A stretch of 64,000 nucleotides of DNA from Candidatus Microbacterium colombiense. Its GTDB lineage: Bacteria > Actinomycetota > Actinomycetes > Actinomycetales > Microbacteriaceae. Below the pieces are notes generated by a model. That model was not told the origin of the DNA and did no database searches. It saw only the letters and a program-made list of their open reading frames with translations. Of this stretch, positions 19,714 through 27,646 are shown in pieces (within the stretch, counting starts at the first letter, position 1; the number at the start of each line of letters is the position of its first letter). Position numbers and translations under genes: made by a program. Location of the stretch: assembly GCA_029203165.1 (NCBI GenBank), contig CP119308.1:2294001-2358000 (forward strand), written 5' to 3'.

Positions 19714-20405
19714 CACGCCTCCCACCCGCGAGATGCGTGAGAGCCGGCGACCGTGACGAGCTCGGCTTCCGACAGACCGGTGATCGACGCCCACCGCGCC
19801 AGGTTGCCTGCTGCCGCACCTCTGCCCCCGAAGAAGGTGATCTCCTCGCCCAGGGAGACCGGAGTGCCTTCGAGATCGATCACGCAGACGTCCATCGCGA
19901 CACGACCGACGATGGGGCGGGCTGTCGTGGCCACCTCGACGCACGCCTGATTGCCCAGCGCACGCACGATCCCCTGCGCGTACCCTCCGGTCACCAGGGC
20001 GACAGAGGTATCAGCCGACGCGCGGTGCGTATAGCCGTAGGAGACGGCGTCACCGGCGCGGAGAGGCTTCGTAGAGAGCACATGGCCCACCAGACGCATG
20101 ACCGGCGGAACACCCCCGCCAGACAATCCGTACAGCGCTGCCGGATCGATATCAGCCTTGCCCTCGACGGTCGCGGAGATGCCTTCCAGGGCGAGCGCGT
20201 CGACCTCACCGGGCGAGTCCACCAGCACGTGTCGAGCGCCCGCAACCGTGACCGCGTGGGCGACGGCGAGCACGCCATGCCCCCAGGCATCGCGTCGGAG
20301 ATCGGCCACGCTACCGCCGCGCTGGACCGCCGCCGCCGCGGCTGACGCCAAGGCGGAGCGCGAGATCACCGCACGCGTTCGGGCACTGGAAGTCGCGTCA
20401 AACAC
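19713..20405 (-). CDS. Truncated alanine racemase-like protein carrying the Tyr-containing C-terminal domain
   Basis: 230 residues. The N-terminus holds a remnant of the PLP-lysine strand (LRRDAWGHG, with Arg where Lys should be). Most of the barrel is then missing: the sequence jumps from about LALEGIS to ALYGLSGG. The C-terminal domain is well preserved: GDAVSYGYTHRA (catalytic Tyr equivalent), GGYAQGIVRAL and IVGRVAMDVCVIDL. It thus carries what the downstream protein lacks, and lacks what that protein carries. The start is GTG 20405, seven bases after a TAGGCT -10 box, so the transcript is probably leaderless. It is coupled to the downstream gene by a TGATG overlap. Confidence 0.82.
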   Translation of the reverse strand: MFDATSSARTRAVISRSALASAAAAAVQRGGSVADLRRDAWGHGVLAVAHAVTVAGARHVLVDSPGEVDALALEGISATVEGKADIDPAALYGLSGGGVPPVMRLVGHVLSTKPLRAGDAVSYGYTHRASADTSVALVTGGYAQGIVRALGNQACVEVATTARPIVGRVAMDVCVIDLEGTPVSLGEEITFFGGRGAAAGNLARWASITGLSEAELVTVAGSHASRGWEA

Positions 20406-20412
20406 GTTCTCC

Positions 20413-20418
20413 AGCCTA
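20413..20418 (-). promoter_or_regulatory. -10 box for the alr-like pair (leaderless)
   Basis: TAGGCT on the minus strand is followed by GGAGAAC and then the GTG start at 20405. This spacing puts the transcription start at or next to the start codon. Confidence 0.5.
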
Positions 20419-20453
20419 GCTTCGTCCGCTCAGGTTCTCCTCGACGCCCCCCG

Positions 20454-20459
20454 TAGACT
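20454..20459 (+). promoter_or_regulatory. -10 box for the ATP-grasp gene
   Basis: TAGACT predicts transcription from about 20466 and a leader of about 22 bases before ATG 20488. Confidence 0.4.
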
Positions 20460-20487
20460 GGGGAGAACCCCCAACCTTCGGAGCCCA

Positions 20488-21504
20488 ATGTCACGTCTTT
20501 CCCTCGCGCCCCGCGTCCGCTACCTGATCGGACGCGCGCGGCGCATCGATGTCGGCTCGGTCGTCGAGCGCGCCAGAGAAGCCTCGGCGCAGCACCACAA
20601 GGCGGTGCCGTCGATCGTGGTCGACATGCTGTGGTCGGCGGCGCGGCACAACGTCGGCTTCCAGGACTACATCGACTATGACTTCGCGATGCTGACCCGC
20701 GCCGAGCGCGAGACCTACATGACCCATCCCGTGTCGAATCAGCTCTCCCAGCGGTACGACCACCCCGACTTCCGCTGGATCTTCCAGGACAAGGTCGAGT
20801 TCGACAAGCAGTTCTCCGAGCATCTGCACCGAGAATGGCTCGTCGTCGACGCGACGAACGCCGATGCCGTGCGTGAGTTCACACAGCGTCTCGGCACCAT
20901 CGTCACGAAGGAGCCGGTCGGTCAGGCGGGAACCGGTGTGCACCGGTATCACGCTGCGGATGTGGAGGACTGGGACGACTTCCACCGCGGTCTCCTCGCA
21001 CGCGGGGAGCTGCTGATCGAAGAGGTCATCCGGCAGCATGACGCCCTGGCAGCGGTCTGCCCCGGCACGGTGAACACGACCCGCATCACCGCGTTCTTCG
21101 ATGGCGAGAAGGCACACATCCTCGCCATGGCGCAGAAGTTCGGCCGCGGCGCGGTGAGCGACCAGATGACGTTCGGCGGCTTCTATACGATGCTCGACGA
21201 GAACGGGCGGGCAGTCGGCTCCGGTTACGACTCACACGGCCACGTGCACGAGAACCACCCGGATACCGGATTCCCGATCGCCGAGTTCCAGCTGCCGTAC
21301 ATGGACGAGGTGCGAGCGTTCATCGACCAGGTGGCGCGCGTGGTGCCGCAGGTGCAGTACGTCGGTTGGGATGTCGTGGTCTCCCCCGACGGCCCCGTGC
21401 TCGTCGAGGGCAACTGGGGTGCCGGCGTCTACGAGAACAAGCCCAGTGTCACCGGCATCCGCACCGGTCACAAGCCCCGCTACCGCGAGGTCATCGGCTT
21501 CTGA
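20488..21504 (+). CDS. ATP-grasp protein of the sugar-transfer-associated type
   Basis: A 338-residue protein. It has an N-terminal helical part (VVDMLWSAARHNVGFQDYIDYDFAMLTR) and an ATP-grasp core: VTKEPVGQAGTGVHRY, LLIEEVIRQHDALAAVCPGTVNTTRI, GRGAVSDQMTFGGFYTMLDENG and the C-terminal YVGWDVVVSPDGPVLVEGNWGAGVY, which holds the metal-binding acidic and Asn residues. It matches the ATPgrasp_ST group, often found near polysaccharide genes. The ligated substrates are unknown. It is monocistronic, with its own promoter and a very strong terminator. ATG 20488 is chosen because the upstream extension runs antisense through the alr-like gene. Confidence 0.82.
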   Translation: MSRLSLAPRVRYLIGRARRIDVGSVVERAREASAQHHKAVPSIVVDMLWSAARHNVGFQDYIDYDFAMLTRAERETYMTHPVSNQLSQRYDHPDFRWIFQDKVEFDKQFSEHLHREWLVVDATNADAVREFTQRLGTIVTKEPVGQAGTGVHRYHAADVEDWDDFHRGLLARGELLIEEVIRQHDALAAVCPGTVNTTRITAFFDGEKAHILAMAQKFGRGAVSDQMTFGGFYTMLDENGRAVGSGYDSHGHVHENHPDTGFPIAEFQLPYMDEVRAFIDQVARVVPQVQYVGWDVVVSPDGPVLVEGNWGAGVYENKPSVTGIRTGHKPRYREVIGF

Positions 21505-21510
21505 GTCATA

Positions 21511-21551
21511 CGAAGAAGGCCCCGGATGCCGAGCATCCGGGGCCTTCTTCG
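21511..21551. terminator. Strong bidirectional terminator
   Basis: A 19-bp perfect stem (starting CGAAGAAGGCCCCGGATGC) with a three-base loop. It lies between the ATP-grasp gene and the convergent CofE-like gene. Confidence 0.9.
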
Positions 21552-21566
21552 TGTCTACAGCGCGGG

Positions 21567-22259
21567 TCAGACCGCCCGAACGATGCCGAGCGGAGTGGAC
21601 TCGAGTCCCTGGCCGAGCGGGTTGTCGCCGAGGATGCGGATGAGGCGGCGCTCGCCGTCCTTGTCGAGCGTCGATCCGAGGATGTTGCCGCCGAGGTCGT
21701 TGATGTCTACGACCGCCACCTCAGCCTGGCCGCCGATCAGCTTCTTCACACGTGCGGCGACCCCGTCGGGGTCCTTCGGACCGAGCACGACCGCCTCGTT
21801 GTACGGCGGGATCGTGTGCTTCGTCGGCCCGTCGATCGCGCGAGCCTTGTCGCCGGCGATGCGGTAGAAGTCTCCCCGCCGACCGAAAGCCTTGGTCACC
21901 GCCGCGACAGCGGACGCGAACAGGATGCGCGGCGTGCCGCACTCCCGCAGCGCCATCTCCATGGTCTCCGGCATGCCGAGCCCGATGCCGTACGGCGTGC
22001 GGGTGACGTACTTGGAGAGGAACAGAGCGAGCTTGCGCGGCTTGATCTCATCGAGGCGGTACGACCGCCCCTGCGTGATCGCGACGATCTTCTCGGTGAC
22101 GAACAGCAGGTCGCCCGGCTGCACGGAGTCCTTGGCGTACTCCGTGATGATCGCGTCGATGTCATCGTTCGGCATCACGACGCGGGTGCGCAGCGGGATA
22201 CGCGCGTAGTTCTTGCCGTCGACGCTCGTCTCGAGCGCCTTGCCCTCGTTCGCCTGCAT
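21567..22259 (-). CDS. Coenzyme F420:L-glutamate ligase-like (CofE family) protein
   Basis: 230 residues. Family features are VVMPNDDIDAIITEYAKDSVQPGDLLFVTEKIVAI near the N-terminus, SKYVTRTPYGIGLGMPETMEMAL, a central IPPYNEAVVLGPKDPDGVAARVKKLIG, and VVDINDLGGNILGS. CofE/FbiB enzymes add glutamate to F420-0 using GTP. No other F420 genes lie in this window, so the true substrate is open. The start ATG at 22259 overlaps the sigA stop codon (TGATG), so translation is probably coupled to sigA. A GTG one codon upstream is the alternative. Confidence 0.7.
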   Translation of the reverse strand: MQANEGKALETSVDGKNYARIPLRTRVVMPNDDIDAIITEYAKDSVQPGDLLFVTEKIVAITQGRSYRLDEIKPRKLALFLSKYVTRTPYGIGLGMPETMEMALRECGTPRILFASAVAAVTKAFGRRGDFYRIAGDKARAIDGPTKHTIPPYNEAVVLGPKDPDGVAARVKKLIGGQAEVAVVDINDLGGNILGSTLDKDGERRLIRILGDNPLGQGLESTPLGIVRAV

Positions 22260-23506
22260 CACTCGAGGTAGTCCCGCAGCGACTGCGAGCGGCTCGGGTG
22301 GCGAAGCTTCGCCATCGTCTTGGACTCGATCTGGCGGATGCGCTCACGCGTCACACCGAACGTGTCACCGATCTGGTCGAGCGTCTTCGGCTGACCGTCG
22401 CCCAGGCCGAAGCGCATGCGGATCACACCGGCCTCGCGCTCGGAGAGCGAGTCGAGGAGCTGCTCGAGCTGACGCTGGAGCATCGTGAAGCCGACGGCGT
22501 CGGCAGGGACCACGGCCTCGGTGTCCTCGATGAGGTCACCGAACTCACTGTCTCCGTCTTCACCGAGCGGGGTGTGCAGAGAGATCGGTTCGCGACCGTA
22601 CTTCTGCACCTCGACGACCTTCTCAGGCGTCATGTCGAGTTCACGGCTGAGCTCTTCCGGGGTGGGTTCGCGACCGAGGTCCTGCAGCATCTGCCGCTGG
22701 ACGCGGGCGAGCTTGTTGATGACCTCGACCATGTGCACCGGGATGCGGATGGTACGGGCCTGATCGGCCATGGCGCGGGTGATCGCCTGACGGATCCACC
22801 ACGTCGCGTAGGTGGAGAACTTGAATCCCTTGGTGTAGTCGAACTTCTCGACCGCACGGATGAGACCCAGGTTTCCCTCCTGGATGAGGTCGAGGAACTG
22901 CATTCCACGACCGGTGTAGCGCTTCGCGAGCGAGACGACGAGTCGGAGGTTCGCGCCGAGCAGGTGGCTCTTCGCGCGCTGACCGTCACGGGCGACCCAC
23001 TGCAGGTCGAGACCCAGCTGGCCGGCCTTCTCGGCGGCCGTCATGGTCGAGAGCTTCTCCTCGGCGAAGAGTCCGGCCTCGATGCGCATCGCGAGCTCGA
23101 CCTCTTCGGCCGCGTTGAGCAGAGCGACCTTGCCGATCTGCTTCAGGTAGTCCTTGACCGGGTCAGCCGTCGCGCCGGTGATCTGCGTCGAGTAGACGGG
23201 AACGTCATCCTCGTCGCTGGAACTGATGACGATCGCGCCCGTGGGCAGCGGCTCGGTGAACTTCGGCTTGCTGTCGTCGTCTTCTTCATCGACGTCGGCA
23301 GCACCGGCGGCGGGAACCTCGTCGTCTTCGACGATGTCGTCGGCCTTCTTCTTCTTCGCCGGAGCACGCTTCGCGGCTGCGCGCTTCGCTGCGCTCAGAG
23401 GCGCGGGCTTCTCAGCTGCTTCCTTCGTCTCGACCGGAACCTCGGTCGCGGTCTCGTCAGCGGCCTTCTTCGTCGTCCGGGATTTGTTTGTCGTGGCAGG
23501 AGTCAC
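22259..23506 (-). CDS. sigA: Primary RNA polymerase sigma factor (sigma-70, group 1)
   Basis: The housekeeping sigma subunit. The N-terminal ~120 residues are Lys/Ala- then Asp/Glu-rich (region 1.1-like). Then come region 1.2 (DPVKDYLKQIGKVALLNAAEEVELAMRIE), region 2 (NLRLVVSLAKRYTGRGMQFLDLIQEGN and KGFKFSTYATWWIRQAI), region 3 and region 4 (SEREAGVIRMRFGL and the HTH DTFGVTRERIRQIESK). The start is GTG 23506 (VTPATTNKSRTTKK), with AAAGGCGA upstream. An in-frame ATG further upstream gives an implausible extension. Total length is 415 residues. It heads a two-gene unit with the CofE-like gene. Confidence 0.95.
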   Translation of the reverse strand: MTPATTNKSRTTKKAADETATEVPVETKEAAEKPAPLSAAKRAAAKRAPAKKKKADDIVEDDEVPAAGAADVDEEDDDSKPKFTEPLPTGAIVISSSDEDDVPVYSTQITGATADPVKDYLKQIGKVALLNAAEEVELAMRIEAGLFAEEKLSTMTAAEKAGQLGLDLQWVARDGQRAKSHLLGANLRLVVSLAKRYTGRGMQFLDLIQEGNLGLIRAVEKFDYTKGFKFSTYATWWIRQAITRAMADQARTIRIPVHMVEVINKLARVQRQMLQDLGREPTPEELSRELDMTPEKVVEVQKYGREPISLHTPLGEDGDSEFGDLIEDTEAVVPADAVGFTMLQRQLEQLLDSLSEREAGVIRMRFGLGDGQPKTLDQIGDTFGVTRERIRQIESKTMAKLRHPSRSQSLRDYLE

Positions 23507-23674
23507 GTTTCGCCTTTCACGGGGCTGCGGACCGCCCCGGGACATTTCGGACACTAGTAAGACCCTTGTCAAGTCCGATCCCCAGAAGGGATCGATTGAC
23601 AACGGGTCAGGGTCCTAGTATCGCACACGTGTGGCGATGCAGACGCATTCCCGCGAAGTTCGCCGAAATACTGC

Positions 23675-24616
23675 TCACCCCCGACCGGGTTTGTCCTCAT
23701 CCCCCGATGGACGGGACGCGAGGTAGCGCTCGAGCTCGGCGGCGAGCTCGTCGGCGCTCGGGATGTCCCGTTCGCTGAATCCGCCGTCGTCGTAGGTTCC
23801 GTCGTCGGGATCACGACCCGCCATGTAGGCGTCGTAGCGACGTTCGAGGTTGTGCACCATCTGCTGCAGCTCCTCGTTGCCGAGGACCTGCTCATCGATA
23901 CGCCCGAGATAGTCGTCGCGACGCTCCTGGACGGCGTCGAGTACGAGGACGAGCCCTGTCGATGCCATCAGTCGCTCGGCCGCCGTGATGACCGCGTCGG
24001 GGTTCTCGGTCTCCGCGAGATAGTGAGGAACGAGAAGGACGAATCCGACCGCACGATCTCCACGCTCGGCGAACCGGAACTCGAGAAGGTGTCCGGCCGT
24101 GGCCGGCACCTGCGTGCGAGGACGCCACACCGAATGCGCCACATTCAACTCACGACGGTTGCCACTGACAGTGGTCCCGATCGGACGCGTGTGGGGAACG
24201 GGCATCGCGATCGAGTGGACCCAGTTGAGACCCGTGACCTCGTACTCGGCGGCCAGATCGAGAACCACCTGCGCGAACGCGTTCCAGGCGAAGTCCGGCT
24301 CGTAGCCGGCGAGCAGGAGGAAGGGCTGGCCGAGAGCGTCGGTCGCCAGCGAGAGCTCCAGTCGCTGCGGCCGGAACTCGGTCAGGTGATCCTGATCGAA
24401 GGAGATCACCGGACGCCGGGCGCGGTAGTCGAGCAGCATGTCGTTGTCGAACACGACCACCGGCTGCGGAGACGTGGTCTCCCGCAGGTGGTCGATCAGA
24501 CCGGATACGGCACTGCCCGCATCGGTGAAGCCGGTCAGGAGCGCCACCAGAGGCAGACCGCGCGGCACCACCGGTGCGTTCGCAACACGTTCATGGATCT
24601 CTCCGGAGAAGGGCAT
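23675..24616 (-). CDS. PAC2 family protein
   Basis: A 313-residue protein of the PAC2 family, related to archaeal and eukaryotic proteasome-assembly chaperones. Recognisable parts are LPLVALLTGFTDAGSAVSGLIDHLRE, the substrate-like loop PVVVFDNDMLLDYRARRPVI, and LAGYEPDFAWNAFAQVVLDLA. The C-terminal ~60 residues form an acidic helix/coil (NEELQQMVHNLERRYDAYMAG). No proteasome genes lie nearby, so its role in this organism is unclear. ATG 24616 is divergent from pepA over 113 bp. Confidence 0.88.
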   Translation of the reverse strand: MPFSGEIHERVANAPVVPRGLPLVALLTGFTDAGSAVSGLIDHLRETTSPQPVVVFDNDMLLDYRARRPVISFDQDHLTEFRPQRLELSLATDALGQPFLLLAGYEPDFAWNAFAQVVLDLAAEYEVTGLNWVHSIAMPVPHTRPIGTTVSGNRRELNVAHSVWRPRTQVPATAGHLLEFRFAERGDRAVGFVLLVPHYLAETENPDAVITAAERLMASTGLVLVLDAVQERRDDYLGRIDEQVLGNEELQQMVHNLERRYDAYMAGRDPDDGTYDDGGFSERDIPSADELAAELERYLASRPSGDEDKPGRG

Positions 24617-24717
24617 GAGTCCATGCTACGAGGCCGCCTCCCCGCAAGGGTTGGGCTCATCATGCTGAGAGCGAACACGCGGACTGCCCGGTCGCGCGCC
24701 CCGTCAACGGTGATCCG

Positions 24718-24723
24718 TAGGAT
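24718..24723 (+). promoter_or_regulatory. -10 box for a leaderless pepA transcript
   Basis: TAGGAT is followed by six bases and ATG 24730, so transcription should begin at the start codon. Confidence 0.5.
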
Positions 24724-24729
24724 GGAGAC

Positions 24730-26202
24730 ATGACGCTTCCCGTGCTCTCGCACACAGACGACCAGTTCCCCGGAAGCGCTGCCGATGCTGCAGTGCTCGT
24801 CGTCCCGGACCTCTCCAAGTACTCGTCCGCGCTGGACGGCCATCCCGGTCTCGCCGACATCCTCACGGGGATCGGATTCACCGGAGCGGCTTCGGCATTC
24901 GTGCGCGTCCACGCACCTGACATCTCTTCGGTACCGTTCGCGGTCGTCGGAACGGGCGCGAACGCGTCGTCGTCATCGGTGCGCAACGCCGTGGGCGCCG
25001 CCCTGCGGGTGTTCACGGGATACGAGACCATCGCGGTGGCTCTCGCCCCGGGTCTGGAGGACTTCGCGACCGCCGCCGCAGAAGGTGCCGTCCTCGGCGG
25101 GCACCGCTTCGAGGGCTACCGGAGCGACAAGGGCAAGGCCCGTGCGTCCCGGGTCGTCCTCCACACGAGTGTCGACGACGACGCTCTGACCCGTGCACAG
25201 GCGATCGGTGACGCCGTCGCCCTCGTCAAGGATCTCGTGCACGTGCCTGCCGAATGGCAGAGTCCGGCACAGCTCGCGCAGAGCGCGGCAGACAGCGTCG
25301 CAGACCTCGACGTCACGGTGGAGATCCTCGACGAGGTCGCGCTGGAAGAGCAGGGCTTCGGGGGAATCATCGGCGTCGGACAGGGGTCGGATCGCCCGCC
25401 ACGTCTCGTGCGACTCGACTACGCTCCCGCCGACGCCACGCGCCATATCGCCCTGGTCGGCAAGGGCATCACCTTCGACACCGGCGGACTCTCCTTGAAG
25501 CCGGCAGCATCGATGGTGGGGATGAAGTTCGACATGGCCGGCGCAGCGACCAGCCTCGCGGCTCTCCGTGCGATCGCGACGCTCGGGTTACCGGTTCGGG
25601 TGACGGCCTGGCTCTGCATCGCCGACAACATGCCCTCCGGTCGCGCGACGCGACCCGGCGACGTCCTGCGCATGCTCGACGGCACCACGGTGGAGGTGCT
25701 CAACACGGATGCCGAAGGCCGTCTGGTCATGGGCGACGGACTCGTGGCGGCCAGTCGCGAGCACCCCGACGTGATCATCGACGTCGCGACTCTGACCGGT
25801 GCGATCATCCTCGCCCTCGGGCACCGCCACACCGGCGTCATGGGCGACGACGCCACAGTTTCCGCGTTTCTCGCCGCGGCGGAATCCGTCGACGAGCCGG
25901 CCTGGCACATGCCGCTGCCCGAATACATGGAAGACACCCTCGACTCGCCGATCGCCGATCTGATCAATGCGAACATGGGCGACCGTGCCGGCGGAGCATC
26001 CTTCGCCGGTCTGTTCCTGCGACGTTTCGTCGGCCGGGTGTCCGACGCGGACGATGCCCCGCGCATCCCCTGGGTGCATCTCGACATCGCCGGCTCCGGC
26101 GAGCACGGGAGCTCCCCCTACGGTTTCACTGAGAAGGGCCCGACCGGCGCGATGGTGCGATCGATCGTCGCCTTCGCAGACGCATCCCATACGGAGGCAT
26201 GA
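24730..26202 (+). CDS. pepA: Leucyl aminopeptidase (M17 cytosol aminopeptidase)
   Basis: Removes N-terminal residues from peptides in the cytosol using two metal ions. The 490-residue length is normal. The C-terminal catalytic domain has GKGITFDTGGLSLKPAASM, MKFDMAGAA and the signature NTDAEGRLVMGDGL, which together supply the Lys, Asp and Glu metal ligands. The N-terminal domain is variable. Its stop codon overlaps the lpdA start (ATGA), so the two genes are co-transcribed. Confidence 0.94.
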   Translation: MTLPVLSHTDDQFPGSAADAAVLVVPDLSKYSSALDGHPGLADILTGIGFTGAASAFVRVHAPDISSVPFAVVGTGANASSSSVRNAVGAALRVFTGYETIAVALAPGLEDFATAAAEGAVLGGHRFEGYRSDKGKARASRVVLHTSVDDDALTRAQAIGDAVALVKDLVHVPAEWQSPAQLAQSAADSVADLDVTVEILDEVALEEQGFGGIIGVGQGSDRPPRLVRLDYAPADATRHIALVGKGITFDTGGLSLKPAASMVGMKFDMAGAATSLAALRAIATLGLPVRVTAWLCIADNMPSGRATRPGDVLRMLDGTTVEVLNTDAEGRLVMGDGLVAASREHPDVIIDVATLTGAIILALGHRHTGVMGDDATVSAFLAAAESVDEPAWHMPLPEYMEDTLDSPIADLINANMGDRAGGASFAGLFLRRFVGRVSDADDAPRIPWVHLDIAGSGEHGSSPYGFTEKGPTGAMVRSIVAFADASHTEA

Positions 26203-27578
26203 CCATGACCACGCACACCTTCGACATCGTCGTTCTCGGCGGCGGTAGTGGCGGCTACGCGGCCGCACTCCGGGCCAGTGAGCTCGGCAAGACCGTCGCA
26301 CTCGTCGAGAAGGACAAGGTCGGCGGAACCTGCCTCCATCGCGGATGCATCCCGACGAAGGCACTCCTGCATGCGGCGGAAGTCGCCGAGCACGTGCGAG
26401 ATGCAGCGTCCGTCGGGATCACGGCCACGCTGGAGGGCATCGACCCTGCGGGTGTACGCGCCTACCGCGAAGGCATCGTCGCGAAGAAGTTCAAGGGCCT
26501 CGAGGGCCTGGTCAAGGCTCGCGGCATCACGACCGTGGCCGGGACGGGCCGCTTGAACGCGGACCGCACTGTGAGCGTCGGCGATGACATCTACGCGGGA
26601 ACCGACGTCGTCCTCGCCACGGGTTCGTACAGCCGCACGCTGCCCGGGCTCGAGATCGGCGGACGCATCATCACGAGCGAGCATGCTCTCGCGCTCGATG
26701 TGATCCCGGACCGTGTGCTGATCCTCGGCGGCGGCGTGATCGGCGTCGAATTCGCCAGCGTCTGGCGCTCGTTCGGCTCCGAGGTCACGATCATCGAAGC
26801 ACTGCCTCACCTTGTTCCCAATGAGGACATCGCGCTCAGCAAAGGCCTGGAGCGTGCCTTCCGCCGACGAGGTATCCAGTACTCCCTCGGCGTGCGTTAT
26901 CAGAGCGCGGTTCAGGACGAGTCCTCCGTGACCGTCACGCTCGAGGACGGCAAGGAGTTCAGCGCCGACTACCTGCTCGTCGCCGTCGGCCGCGGCCCCG
27001 TCACCGCCGACCTCGGCTTCGAGGAAGCAGGAGTCACCCTCGACCGTGGTTTCGTGACCGTCGACCAGGACCTGCGCACCGGCGTGCCGGGCCTGTGGGC
27101 CGTCGGCGACATCGTGCCGGGTCTGCAGCTCGCGCACCGGGGATTCCAGCAGGGCATCGCCGTGGCGGAGCGGATCGCGGGCCTCAGCCCCACGAACATC
27201 CCTGACCTGCAGATCCCCAAGGTCACCTACTCCAGCCCGGAGGTCGCCTCTGTCGGTGTCACCGAGGCAGCGGCGATCGCCGATCACGGCGCGGACGCGG
27301 TCGTCGCATACGAGTACAACCTCGCGGGCAACGGCAAGAGCGAGATCATCGGGACCGGCGGGCTCGTGAAGGTCGTGCGCCTCAAGGACGGCCCCGTCAT
27401 CGGTGTCCATCTCCTCGGCGACCGCGTCGGAGAGCTGATCACGGAGGGACAGCTCGCCGTCGCCTGGGAAGCTCATCCCGAGGACATCGCGCCTCTCATC
27501 CATGCGCACCCCACACAGAGCGAGGCGCTGGGCGAAGCCTTCCTCGCCCTCGCGGGGAAGCCACTGCACGCCCTCTGA
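26199..27578 (+). CDS. lpdA: Dihydrolipoyl dehydrogenase (E3)
   Basis: Reoxidises dihydrolipoyl groups of 2-oxoacid dehydrogenase complexes and produces NADH. 459 residues. The FAD-binding motif is VVLGGGSGGYAAALRASELG, the redox disulfide is GGTCLHRGCIPTK (about residues 43-55), the NAD motif is ILGGGVIGVEFASVW, and the C-terminal dimer-interface catalytic base is in HAHPTQSEA. Start ATG 26199 overlaps the pepA stop (ATGA); ATG 26205 is an alternative. sucB follows 68 bp downstream with its own likely promoter, so E3 and E2 sit side by side. Confidence 0.96.
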   Translation: MTMTTHTFDIVVLGGGSGGYAAALRASELGKTVALVEKDKVGGTCLHRGCIPTKALLHAAEVAEHVRDAASVGITATLEGIDPAGVRAYREGIVAKKFKGLEGLVKARGITTVAGTGRLNADRTVSVGDDIYAGTDVVLATGSYSRTLPGLEIGGRIITSEHALALDVIPDRVLILGGGVIGVEFASVWRSFGSEVTIIEALPHLVPNEDIALSKGLERAFRRRGIQYSLGVRYQSAVQDESSVTVTLEDGKEFSADYLLVAVGRGPVTADLGFEEAGVTLDRGFVTVDQDLRTGVPGLWAVGDIVPGLQLAHRGFQQGIAVAERIAGLSPTNIPDLQIPKVTYSSPEVASVGVTEAAAIADHGADAVVAYEYNLAGNGKSEIIGTGGLVKVVRLKDGPVIGVHLLGDRVGELITEGQLAVAWEAHPEDIAPLIHAHPTQSEALGEAFLALAGKPLHAL

Positions 27579-27601
27579 GCACCAACCGGTGCCCGAGTCA
27601 C

Positions 27602-27607
27602 TAAGCT
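27602..27607 (+). promoter_or_regulatory. -10 box for sucB
   Basis: TAAGCT predicts a start near 27614 and a leader of about 33 bases, which contains the GAAGGAG ribosome-binding site upstream of ATG 27647. Confidence 0.4.
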
Positions 27608-27646
27608 AGACAAGCGTCAACAACACTTCTTGAAGGAGACTTCGTC

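Noticed and set aside
26118..27569. A 483-codon minus-strand frame over lpdA
   Set aside because: Antisense to a complete dihydrolipoyl dehydrogenase. Composition is typical of GC-driven shadow frames.
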